This document shows positions 12,253-23,932 of a DNA stretch of 64,000 nt, piece after piece (the stretch's first letter is position 1; every line of letters begins with the position of its first letter). The position numbers and the translations under genes are program-made. A model generated the notes under the pieces. It saw nothing but the letters and a program-made list of their open reading frames with translations, had not been told where the DNA came from and did no database searches. Origin of the DNA: Apiotrichum sp. Y4204 (taxonomy: Eukaryota > Basidiomycota > Tremellomycetes > Trichosporonales > Trichosporonaceae); NCBI GenBank assembly GCA_025531455.1, contig JAMYHL010000001.1:558001-622000 (forward strand). The letters are read 5' to 3'.

Positions 12253-12282
12253 GAGCCAGAGCCAGAGCCAGAGCCAGAGCCA
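12253..12282 (+). repeat. Hexanucleotide tandem repeat (GAGCCA)5
   Basis: Five exact GAGCCA units followed by a diverged unit. It lies within an accidental open frame, where it reads as Ser-Gln repeats. No sign that it is part of a real gene. Confidence 0.9.
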
Positions 12283-15200
12283 GACGCCAATCGCCCTAGG
12301 GCGCTATGAGTCCGAAAGAGACCCAGAGTACACAGCTGTTCGTTATCTTCGCTTGCGGTTGCGAGGTCGATACGCAAACGCAGAAACTGAGCCTGGACTG
12401 GATGTGATCGTGGGTTCCGCAGAGATGCAGCTCCGTGGGCCTGTCTCAGTGTGGGTCCAGTGCCACTCGGCCACGGTGGGTTCAGGTCGCGGCCATCGTA
12501 GCCATCGCCGAACAATGGGGCCCATAACCAATATCGTAACGATAGTGGCGGACTGGAGCTGGAACATGCTCCCCTCCAGGCTCAGGTCCAGCGCAATTGT
12601 ACAGTATGTTGGAACAAATTGGGAACATCAGAGCCACAAGAGTGGCTGCCACAACCTCCGAGTGGGCCGCCGCGTTCCTCCTCTAAACCATCACCTGTTG
12701 CAAGGTGACGGCGATCAACAGCCGCGGCTCGCTACCATGCACCGGGTACTAGTGGCACTGACTGATGGAAATGCAGTGCATGTGTCATGTAACGCTTGCC
12801 CGTTGGCGGGATAGGCGAGAGTGGCATATGATAGTGGGTAGTGGGACAGCTGGTCTTGCGAGCAGCCGGCGGTGACTCCGAGGTGATGTGCATCGACCAC
12901 CGAGTGGCGACCGCCGGGTACAGCGCCGAGGAACCCAGGATCATCACGTCTGGCCAGCGCTGCCATCAACAATGGAGACTGATGGCAGCCACATCGGGTA
13001 TGTGGCAGTGGCGCGACTGGATGTGGGGTGTTCTGGAACACTGTCTCAAGGTGCCGACGCGTCCGGTACAGTATTCCAACGCATCACTACCGTGTACAGT
13101 ACCGTGCCGCCCGTGTCCGCGTCCGGTCTGTCAGTGCACACGATGGATGCGACAAGGCACTTGAATCACATGAATTCGACTAGCCTACATGATCCTACAT
13201 GTGATATCCTGATCCTGATACAATAAAGAGGGCGCAGTACAATATGTCACGCGAATGGGAAGTTACGGCCGAAGCAGATAGGAAGGTATGCGGTGCTATT
13301 AGCCGGCGGCAGCTGTCCACTTCCAACGACGTCGGTGGCTCGGAGGCCGTCACCACCGAGGGCCTCACCACATCGAGTCCCCAACATCAGGGGCAGGCTA
13401 AGCTACCGACTGCGCTGTTTGAGTATGCGGTGGTGTTTGTGAATGGCGACACTGAGTAAGTGGCTTGTCCACCTGCGCCCTCACCAGCCGGCATCCCTGG
13501 TCCCCCACTGTAAACACTCCAGCAACGACGACCCCGTTGATCGTACCAGTTCCCAGCGGCCTGTAGGACAGAACCGACGACGGACCCGCCGTCGAGGAGA
13601 TGTCCGAAGACCACCTCGTTATCCCATTTCCGGACGGATCGTCTTGTGCACGCCATCAACAGGGATGAAGGTGCCACTACCATTGTCTGACATGCCACTT
13701 CCATAGCCCCAAGCCTCCAAGACGTCCAAACCGCGGAAAGATGCTGTAACGTGCAACGGACTCTCTCTATTGGCCCAGCTTGCGCACAAGACTGCCAGTC
13801 CCACTAACAATGGGGATCGATACGATGCATATGAAGGTCACAGGGTTGCGTCCTCATTCATTCGGAATGGAGGTGGCTGGGGCGACAGACTGTTCGTTTA
13901 ATGGTCCATTCAAGGAATCGGACGTTCCGACGCATAAGGCACGACACTCGCTCCGCAGGTCCGATACCGAGGGGCTCGCTGATCGCGGATCGAGTCCTGA
14001 GTCGAGTGGTGCAGAATGGGTGCGCCGTGGACGAGTTTTGCTCGGAGTTGTGGAGCGGTGTGGAGTACTTTCCACCTTGTAGCCACTTCTCGGTACCTCG
14101 GTCCGGCCACTGCTGGCCTGCTAAGCCGTTGCGCCCACTCCCGGGTTTTAGGGCACCCAGGCACGGCCGGGGTTTAAGGCGGAAAAATGGCGGGGGGGTA
14201 CATCCGATCGTAATGCACTGTGGATCTATTACATCCGAACAGACAGGATCTGAGCTCCGCGATTCTGCGGCTGGCACGCGCACTGCATGTGCGCAGGTGG
14301 AGCGATGTCGATGGCGGAACTGCAAGCGAGGTTGAACTGTGGCAGTCAACCCTTGCAGTTGGACATTTGTGGGGTCTGGGGCATGCTTGGCACGTAGCTC
14401 CCGTCAGGCTCGTTGCAGTCAAGCTCATGGTCGTCTGGGGAAAAGTGAAGGCACCATTCGTGATTGAGTTTGGTAGCTCCTTGGACTATCCCGCGACGTG
14501 AGTGGCTCGTTAGTGGATATTGTTTTCCTTCTCCCCGCATCAGATAACAGGAGCAATAGGCGCGTCCAACTCGGGCAGGCTAGTCATCTTGGCAACAGCG
14601 CGAAGTGTGTACAGTACGTGTGCACGGTTCGCTAGCGAAATGGAGATGGTCGTGGCAGCCCGTTTTTCGGGGACGTCCGGAGCCCGTAGCCGGTCGCGTG
14701 AGGCCTGTCGCATCACTGGCGCTGGCTCTGCACGCGATATAGGGATGGGGTAACAATTCCACCGTGGGGCATGTCAGTCGAGGGGCGTTCAGTTGATGCA
14801 TGAACCCACTACTAAGATACTGGTGCGGAAGTGCTCGCCGCATGTACAGATACCGGATATTCCAAGCCGGAAGACGGTTAGCTGGAGGAACCTTGGAGAA
14901 ACCTAGGAGAAATCCAGTTTGGTCAGATGGGAGATGGACTGCCAAGAAATCACAAAAAACACAAGCACAACGCGTCGCACCACGCCCGACACTGCCGGGC
15001 CTTGGTATCGTGATGTCGGAACGCGTGTGGCGTGTTTGCGAGCAAGACACAAACTTGCCGTCCTTCCCCCGGTAGCTGACTACAACTGGGCTGTTCGCGT
15101 TCTGCCCCGCTGTTTGTGCAGGCACGCAGGTCGGAAGCTCCGTTCAAGGCACACAGTCAAGTGTGATTTCTTTCCCAGGATGCAGGATCCTGTGTCCAGG

Positions 15201-18200
15201 ACCACGTCCCGTATGGGTACGACGACTGTCGGTCTGTCAAGCAAGAGTACGATGTCGATGGCCTGGCTCGCCGATTCCTGCCCTCCTGCGTCCTGAATCG
15301 AAGCTTAGGCCCCTGTTGGCTGTTCCAGGACCTGTGCGGTGTGCACACAGACATTAGGACTCAGACTCCAGCCATGGAGGCGATGAAAAATGCAAGCGGC
15401 TTGGCATCAGCGCACGCATGGGTACACTCGGCACCAAACCTACGAGCCGCCGCGAGCTCGACGCTCCCTGTGGCCGTGACCTGGAGTGCGGCTGTCGACT
15501 GTTGTCGCGGTCAAGCGAGGCAGGGAGTGAGGAGCTATTCCCATCAACCTTGCTGTCTTCAGAGGGCAATGGGGATTCAGGCGATCGTCAAGCGTCAGGG
15601 TCAGGACCAGTAAACTGGGAACTGGGGATGTACGACGCTGCTACTCGACGATTCGGATGCTACACGAAGCTCAGCAGCGACAACTGTCATGCTGGCCCTG
15701 GGTCATTGGGATCAACGCCCAAACAAGCTCGTACTGTGCGCTTGAAGGAGGAGTTCTTACTACTTTGACGTGTTGTGCGCTAAGCCACAGTGCCACACGC
15801 GAGTTGTGGGGCATTGGGTCGCCTCAATTCGTCTGCGCGTGCACTTGTGCGGCGCGCCTCAGTGCCTCGCACAGTGTCAAACGTGTCTAATTCGGGCCAC
15901 ACAGTCATCCCGGCTCTCAACATGCGATCTGTGAATATCCTGCGCCTTGCCGCGGCCATAGATATGAATACAGCACGGCGGAGCATGCAGACGGGGATCG
16001 GAGCTCGAGTTCCGTTTCCGTTATCGGAGTGCATCAGCTGACCCCCGCCGCTCGGCGTTGGGGAGGGGGCGACGCAACATGATGGCGGCATGATGATGGC
16101 AGTGACTAATCAATCGACGATCACGTCGCCGGCGGCCAGAGAATTCCGTCCGTGGCGGAGTGTCAACTGCCTCCGCGCGGCCGTGCTCCGCGATCGTGGG
16201 CTCGTAAGCATGAACATCCTCCGGGGCCCGGAAGATGCCAGCATCTGCACCGAGGTCGTGCACGAGCGGAGAACAGGTCAAGGCCGAGGTGATGTGCCTT
16301 GGTGACTCCGAATCAGCCTACCGTCAGCCACACCCAGTGACGAACGGCTTGGCGGCGCCGCTGCGCCACTTCTAGCGCTTAGCGACGCTAGTACGACAAG
16401 CTCGAGCCGGCCGTAGCTAAGCTCACCATCACCACTCGACATTGGGCGTGCGCTGCTGCTGCTGCACGGCATCGGAGCTCGGTCTAAACCGTTCGCATCG
16501 GATGGGTTATGTGGATCACTGGATGCTCCCGGGCGCCACACAACTGCGCCACAAGCCACCAGGGGCGCTGTACGAGGCAGAGTTTGGCTATCATGATGAC
16601 TGATTCAGACCAGCCCCACGGAATCGTCAAGCCACGAACAGTCACCGGAGTGAACAGAACGAAGACGCGCGAGACCGGAGTGAGCTGGAGCAGTCAGGAG
16701 TCGGCGCCGCTGCGCTCATGGACGCCCCCATCGTGATCCCGCTACTGATCAACAGTAACCCGATGAGGTACGTGGCGGGGAGCTGGCGTGGTGGGTCACT
16801 CGTATTCTCACACGCCGGCATCCCGTTCACGCGCTCCACGCTCCCCGCGTCCGGTGTACCCGGCATTCCGGCGCGGTCGACGATCACGCCGGCCATTTGG
16901 CAGGCACCCGACGGGGTCTGCCGTGTGCTCGCGATCAGTGACAGCATTCGGCCAACTCCGGGCGATCAGCGCGATCGTGGCAGGCGCATTCTCCACTTGT
17001 GTCGGAATACCAGACGTGATCTTCTCGTCACTAACGACATGGCACGCGTCTGGGGCATGTCTGCATATGGGCTGGGCGGCGCACTTGACTCGAGATCAAG
17101 CTCTCAATGTCAGCCACTGTTCACCGCGTTGGTACAAGCAAAGAAGGCCAAATGCATGCGGTGGAACTGTGGTTCGTTCACAGATCGACGATGGCGTGGG
17201 ACCTAGACGGTGTCTCAACCGAATCCTCGGTGTGTTGCTCTCTCTGCACAATCTGCAAGCGTCAAGCTCGCTCTCACGAGTAGAAGACAGGGCCAACAGG
17301 GTCCAGAGGATCCGATGCCTTCAGAAGAGCGCTGCGGCGCCGCCCCATTACGTAGTCCATCACCAACCCACCTGTGGATGGCATTGGGCGATTGAACATG
17401 CGCGATTTCCAGACTGGCGTCGCGGTGTCCGTGATCTACGGTTTCGATCAAGGTGCAGATAGGATCTTTGGTATCAGTAAGCTCCAGACTCAGGGTGGCG
17501 GAACCGACAGCCAACCAGCAGGCAAACGGGGTCGACTGTTGCTCCTCGAACAACGGCTGGGCATTGGATCCTTGGGATCTTGAATCCCCCAGCCTCGACA
17601 AGGTCGCTTGTCGTAGAGTGGGTCTCGTACCCGCGGAGCATACCGGAGCCCCCGTCCACTCGTCGAGTCCGCCCGCCGTTGCCCATGGCCTATCGACAGC
17701 GAGGGCAGCGAGGGGCATCCGCAGTTCCCCCGTATGTCTTACCGGGAGCATGCAGCTCGCCACGAACCATCAGACCAGCAACAGGTCAGGAGGTCAGGGT
17801 GTCAAGATGGTCCATTGACAAGAACGTATCACATGCCCCAACGAGGATAGCGATCACAAGGGATTCCGGTACGCTGCATCTACCGAGACTCACACCTTGT
17901 GGTACTGGAACCGGATGGCACACATCAGCGTTTCTATTTCCAGTGGTGCTACTGTAGATGCTCCGACTGGCTGCCACAACAAGGCCTGGATTGAGACCAA
18001 TCTCACCATCTGTGCCATTAACGATCACCTGCCACAGAATGTGCCCACATACATGTGCCCACCGGCTGTCAGTTGGCTGCATCAGCTGTCAGCTGCTTGT
18101 TACTCGACCCTTGGCATCAGATCCCACTAATCTCACTCTGAGCCACAACAACAGCAAGGCGCCAAGAACGAGATGGGCAGTGGGGAACAGGCACCCAGCC

Positions 18201-19889
18201 AAAAGTCAGCTGTCCACCAGTTAGTTGCCCACAAAGTCCGTAGGCAATAAATCAACCTATCACCATAGGGATTGAGTACGTACACTAGATCCCTACCCGC
18301 CAAACCCAAACGCCGTATGCAACGAATCAGTATCTATCTTGAAGCGGAGGCCACTTCCGATACCAGAGAATGCTGCTCCACGCGCACGAGCTGTTGCCTG
18401 CTCAGCATGCTCAGGGAGTATCAGGGCGTCATGACCGAGGGAACCTTACCTGGACGGCGGTCATAAGCCGGCCGCGGGCTTAGGGGACGAGGAGCGCTGG
18501 GCATACGGAGAAGGGCCATATCAGATTATGCTCGGCGCGAACCTGAGTAAAACTGCTTTGCCATCGTTGGGTGAACGCTTTCGGCCTTGCGGAGCTGGAT
18601 GAGAGACGCGAGACCCTGATCATATGTTTGCAACCTCCTCTGCTTTGGTTCCGTGCCTGGCTTGTTTTTTCGCAGGTGAACCTTGTGGATCCCAAAGAGA
18701 ATCGTGATCAGCGTACAGCGCTAGAGCTAGTAGCGCCCCATGTGAGCGGCTGGCTCGCTTGCTCCGGCCTCTGCGCCGCCGCCGCAGTCACACTACCCAT
18801 CTCTACCCATCCTCTTCGGCGTCGGATATTCTGATTGCCTTTCCGGACGAGCAGCCTACTGTCGTCGTGTCCTCTGTATGTTCTCTCCGTTTCCTCCGGT
18901 GCTCGGCGTCCCTGGCCCACCCCTGGCCCCCCCTTGTGGTCCCTGGGCTCCTGGGCTCCTGTGGGATATAGGAAATAGGACCTGCTTTCAACCCACATGT
19001 GTCCATCCCAGCTAAATTAATAATCACCCCCCTCAAAACCCGAGTAACAGTAATCAATCTTTTTCGCAAAAACTCCGAGTATAATCCTTGGGAGCTATGG
19101 GAAGGACGGGTGATGCATCATGGGTATGCCGCGCTCCACCTGCCAGGCCACTAACGGATCTATGCCCCGCGGACCTGACCTCCTCTCCCCTCCGCCATCG
19201 GGCTGCTGCCCTTCGGCCTACTGTTAACTCCCTCTGCTCATCTGCCTGCGCCGCCGCAGGCCCTACACGGCCCCCCTCCGGCCTCTACGAGTTTCCGGTG
19301 CCTCCGGCCGGTCGATGTCTGTCCTGTGGCTGTTGATCGCCCGAACGCTATATTTCTCGCACGTAAACTGAAAAAAAAAAGACTGAAAAAATGAAGAAAA
19401 ATCGGTTGGCGAGTCACTCTCGCTCTGGTCGCTTGTGCGCTTCAGAGCTGCAGAGGAGTAGAAGCGCGCGGCTGTCCCGATCCAAGGATCCAAGGCATCT
19501 CATCCGCGGGTCGTATACCCAAGATATCACAGATATCGCAGATATCACAGATCCCACGCCCTTGCTAAGCGGGCTACACGGAAAACACCTCTACAGCCAT
19601 GGTGGATATCCGCAATTGACCGACAGCCACCACCGGCCACTCCAACACCACCAGATCCGGCCTCATAGGTGACACCTGTTGTTCTTTAAAAGTCCTGGCA
19701 TTCGAGATCATTGTTGACCAGTCCCCACCCTCCCCCACCTCTACCCCACACCACATCTACATCTTCAACACCTCGTCGAGTGTGTTCCGCCACTCCTACC
19801 AGACAACATAGATCTACCTCACCACCGCTGGGTCACTACATCACGTCATCCGACAAGCATCGTACTCCCCATCACAAGCTTTTCAGCTT
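12283..19889. other. Gene desert with possible decayed coding segments
   Basis: About 7.6 kb without an intact gene. Protein-like stretches appear in shifting frames. On the + strand near 13.0 kb, GTVFQRITTVYSTVPPVSAS reads like a Ser/Thr-rich wall protein. Near 15.2 kb, YGYDDCRSVKQEYDVDGLAR is followed by a 116-codon frame at 15418..15768. None could be tied to a family. GC-rich segments near 16.7-17.0 kb are also open on both strands. A short repeat of AGATATC(A/G)CAG lies at 19522-19551. Confidence 0.4.
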
Positions 19890-22828
19890 TTCGACTCTCT
19901 AGTGCTCTAGCCAAATCTCCCAACTCGGCACCATCCTCTTGGTTACTTCTGGTCACAAGCACAACCCACACCGCGTTCGCATTTCACGCGTCGGCTCCAC
20001 AAGTTTAGGAATCGGCTCCACCCACCCATTTTCACACCTCTTATCACACCCGCCCGTCCGTCAAGTCTAGGCTCAACAAGTTTAGACGCACGCCGATCGT
20101 CCACTCCACAACTTCCGCCGCGTTCAGTTTCTCGTCACCAACTCAAGATACACCCACACTCTGCGCGATACGACAATCAGTTACGGGTCACCTAGAACGT
20201 CTTTAAGAAACAACGCGTGCTCTCCTACCGTTCCCGCCGAATCTTTCGCACTCGTTATTCGGTCTTGCGACAGTACTACAACAACAAATCGAACAGACAA
20301 AAGACGACAGTGTGAGTGTCTATCAAACATCCCAAACTCCTTCAGTCTTTATCCATTGTGTGTGTGTGTGTTTCCCTCCACCTTCTTCTCGACGAAATCT
20401 GTGGTGTGGCTTGTGTGTGTCTGTGTGGATGCGTGATTCTCTGTGCCTCATTTATCATTTGTGTCTTTCTCGCGCATGTCGTGACAACGGAACGGACATG
20501 CGGCCGAGCAGCCGAGAACGTGCCGTGGGGATGCACGGTGCTCTCCAAGAACGGCTTAATCGGCGAAGCGGAGAGACTGTCGTGATATCCAGACATCAAA
20601 GTGAGACAAAGATTGTGGAGTTACGGGGTGCGTGCACGCGCACTCGTTTCTGCCTGTCTTCAACTTGCTTCTCAGCGCGCCCCACTCTGGGGACCCAGCG
20701 AGGGGACACTGTCCGCCGCGTTGGCATCCGAGTAATTGCTGGTGAATGCAAAGGGGGTGGCGCCGAGCCGAGCAGGGAGCAAGGCGGGTGGAAACGCGTT
20801 ATGGGACGTGATTCCCATGATAGCGAGGCCTGTGCGCGGGTCTCGGCGGCCTCTTGAGCCCCTCTCACCACACCCCATTCCCCTTCTCTTGCGCATATCT
20901 TGTGTCCGACTCGACGTGGCTCTTGGCACCGGCCAGCATGCCCGGCCCGACGTGCTGCCATTGTCCTGTCACCTCATGTCTTAGGACGCTGCATCCGTCC
21001 CCTTCCAGTTCCTCATCACACCCAACCCTGCCGGGTAAACGGGTTGCATCGTGTCGTGTCATGTCTTGTGTGTATCGTGCCGGATCGTGCCCCGAGCTTC
21101 GGAACTCGCGTGCATCGTACTCTGCGCGCGCATCACATACATCACACCATCACACTTGTAACCTCCGTTGGTCGGTTATTCCCTTTGTGTGCATGGGATG
21201 GGCACTGGAAGTCGGATATCTTGGACTGGGTGGCACTGGCTGGAACACGGCCCCTGCGTAATCCATGATCCATGATGTGATGACCATCACCATACAACAT
21301 GATTGATGCGTTCATGCGGCGGTTAGGGACGGCTTCGGTGGAGTTGGAGCGCAGAGAAAAGCGAAGAGCACCATGGCCGCGTACCTCCCATCGGCCATCT
21401 ACAACCATCAACACCCGAGAAACCTAATCGGATGGGGATGGGTTGTTTTCCAAGATGGCCCACTGGCGGGCGCCGCTCAGCCCACACTGGCTAGGCTGGG
21501 TGGTGCGACACAGGGGAGCTAGGCAGAGGCTAAGCAACTGCAAATCCATCGCCCGGAAGTGGTCGGAATAAAGTCCATCCACCACCGCTGGCCGCTGGGC
21601 AGGTGGCGGCTGTGGCGTCTCTGCCTCTGCTCTTGTGCCTCGTTCTTGAGTCATCCTCTGGCCCTGCCCCTGGGCCTATTTTGCCTCCTTTGCATGTTCC
21701 ACCCCATCCCATCCCACTCCCCCGGCGGCCCTCCACCCCCCTAAAAGTGTCCCACCCAACCCCGAGCGAGCCGGCCCCTTAATCTCGCTCTCAGGATTGC
21801 CCTCCTGCACATCCTTAGCCCCTGGCCCTTCTGCTCTTCCGCCTAGCCCCGCTCGGCCCCTCTGCTGCTCCGCCTCTCCTTGTCCTTGTGCCCTCCTTCC
21901 TCCGTGCTCCGACCCCCCTTCCTTCCTTCCTTCCTTCCTTCCTTCCTCTACCGCTGTCCCCCTTCCCCCCTCTTCCCCCATTGCGCGGTGATTCATGCTC
22001 GCATCGCTCGGCCGGTCGCTTGTGTGCGGTGTGTGTGGTGTGTGTGTGTGGAGATGGGATGTGTGTTGTGTGAGTGTGTAGCCGCCGTCGCTCGCCGCAG
22101 TAGCAGCGCGTGTGCCGCCGCCTTGCCTTCCCCTTCCCCTCCTCCTCCCCTCGGGCCTCGGGCCCATGCTTCCATGACCACACACGGTGCATTCTTTCCC
22201 TTACTCCACCACTTCCACTTTGGAATACCATACCTACTACTGCTCGGTGCATCATCCTGCATCCCAGATCCCACATCCCACACCATCTTTGAATCTAGTT
22301 TCCACCAAAAATCCTGCATATAGCCCACCCCACCCACCCCCATTACCCATCCCTTCCCTTCCCTTCCTCCTCCGTTTCCGTCCAAAGAAGACACACATTC
22401 TTCTCATCCTCGCTTGTCATCTCCGCATCCATCTTTTTTTTTTCCTTTCATTCATTCATATGTGCTGCACAACTCGCACGCACTCTCTTCTCCATCTCTT
22501 TTAACAGCGAGTCACACGATCCCGTCTCGTCATCATCCCACATCAACACCCACTATTACTCCACCACCACACACCACACTTCCGCATTCCTCTTCCCCAC
22601 CAACACACACAGACACTATATTAAAACGAGGCTAGCACACCACCATTGCCTCCATTCCCCACCTCCCCACCTACACACCCACCTACACAAGCCTTGACAT
22701 GGTTGTTCGTGTCGCGCTTCGCTTTGCGTTGTCTTCCGTTACTAATACTTGAACAGTTCCGTCGTCCTACAGCCACAACCTCCCACCCCACTTCATCGCG
22801 GTCACATTCAATACCCACCACCGCAACA
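19890..22828 (+). promoter_or_regulatory. Probable long spliced 5' leader and promoter of the cyclin gene
   Basis: From about 19.9 kb the sense strand turns C/T/A-rich like a fungal leader. It reaches a strong donor GTGAGTGT at 20312. A matching acceptor CTTTTAACAG ends at 22507, about 320 bases before the cyclin ATG. If used, this is a leader intron of about 2.2 kb, far longer than the coding introns here. The putative intron holds (TG)n tracts (20357-20371 and 22020-22075) and a (TTCC)7 repeat. This is inferred from splice signals and base composition alone; RNA data are needed. Confidence 0.4.
21919..21946 (+). repeat. Microsatellite (TTCC)7
   Basis: Seven exact TTCC units inside the C/T-rich region upstream of the cyclin gene. 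Confidence 0.95.
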
Positions 22829-23932
22829 ATGTCGTCCTTTTCCTCAACTTCGGTCCCTGCGGCCCGCCCCAACCCTTCCTCCCCATCAGCATCCCGCAAA
22901 GCCGCTAAGGCTTCCGCGTCCTCCTCGGCCTCCCGGTCTGCTCACCGCGCACCGGCTGACCCCTACTACGGACATGAGGAGACCGCTGTTCTCTGCGCCG
23001 CCTTTGTAAGTATCGAATGACTGGCCTCCCCCACCCATCATCTGCTAACATGCTTTCAGATCACTGAGCTGTTCAACTGCCCCAACATTCCCGTCGCTCC
23101 CCACCCCGGCGCTCCCACTCCCACTCTTGCCCACTTCGTGGCCTACGCTCTCCACCGCACTCGCCTCCCGTCGGTTGTCACTTTTGCCGCTCTTCTGCTT
23201 TTGCAGCGCCTGAAGACTCGCTTCCCCGCCGCCCGCGGATCCTCTGGCCACCGCCTTTTCATCTCTGCCTTCATGATCGCCTCCAAGGTGATCTGCGATG
23301 ACACGTACTCGAACCAGTCGTGGTGCATCGTTGGACAAAAGATGTTTGCCCTCAAGGAGATCAACCAGATGGAGCGCGAGATGTGTGGTTACCTCGAGTG
23401 GAACCTCAACGTTAGTGGCGAGGAGGTGACCGAGTTCGAGGCCCTCGTCCGTGCCGAGCACGGTCCCGCTGCCGCCATCCCTGTTTCTCGGGCTCGTGCC
23501 ACCGTTGACCTCGTTGCTGCCCCTGTAGCCACTTCGTCCTCGGCTGCCGCATATCCTTCGCCCGAGACCACTCCTTCGTCGTCGTCGTCGGCTCGTCCCA
23601 TCCGCCCGGTCCCGACACCTTACGCCAAGCGCAGTACTCCTGTCGCCACCTCTGCGTTTCCTTCCCCCAACTCGATCCGCAGTGCCTACCTGCAGCCCCA
23701 GGTTTCGCCCCAACCCCCATCACTTGCGTCAGCCTCTTCCCTAGCATCCTCGCCTGCATCCGAGGACTGCAAGACGCCTTCGCCAGTGGCGGTCGTGTCC
23801 CAGCCCCATCCTCACTCGCACCGCTCTCACTCGCGCACCTCGTCTGGCAAGCGTCATGTCGACATTGACTACGGCTACACCCAGCACTCGCGCCTGAGCG
23901 GCGGCCAACCTCTGGCAGTTGGCGGCTGGTGA
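22829..23932 (+). CDS. PHO80/PCL-type cyclin
   Basis: Model join(22829..23005,23060..23932), 349 aa; one 54-bp intron (GTAAGT, CTAAC, CAG). A Ser/Ala-rich N-terminus precedes a cyclin box at about residues 45-185: YYGHEETAVLCAAF, then ALHRTRLPSVVTFAALLLLQ, HRLFISAFMIASKVICDD and EINQMEREMCGYLEWNLNV. This pattern is typical of fungal Pho80/Pcl cyclins, which bind Pho85-like kinases and set phosphate response, polarity or G1 progress. The C-terminal half is Ser/Pro-rich, suggesting phosphorylation and turnover control. It is the only intact gene in the desert, with roughly 13 kb of empty sequence on each side. Which Pcl class it belongs to is not decided. Confidence 0.88.

Noticed and set aside
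12134..12814. 226-codon + strand open frame including the GAGCCA repeat
   Set aside because: Its translation is repeat-driven and otherwise unstructured; no start context or splice pattern supports a gene.
13387..13704. Minus-strand frame with NEVVFGHLLDGGSVVG, resembling a cyclophilin/FKBP piece
   Set aside because: The similarity is a short stretch only; other isomerase motifs are absent, so treated as chance.
16642..16947. Minus-strand frame with a hydrophobic TYLIGLLLISSGITMGA segment, considered as a transporter remnant
   Set aside because: One hydrophobic stretch is not enough, and no transporter signature was found nearby.
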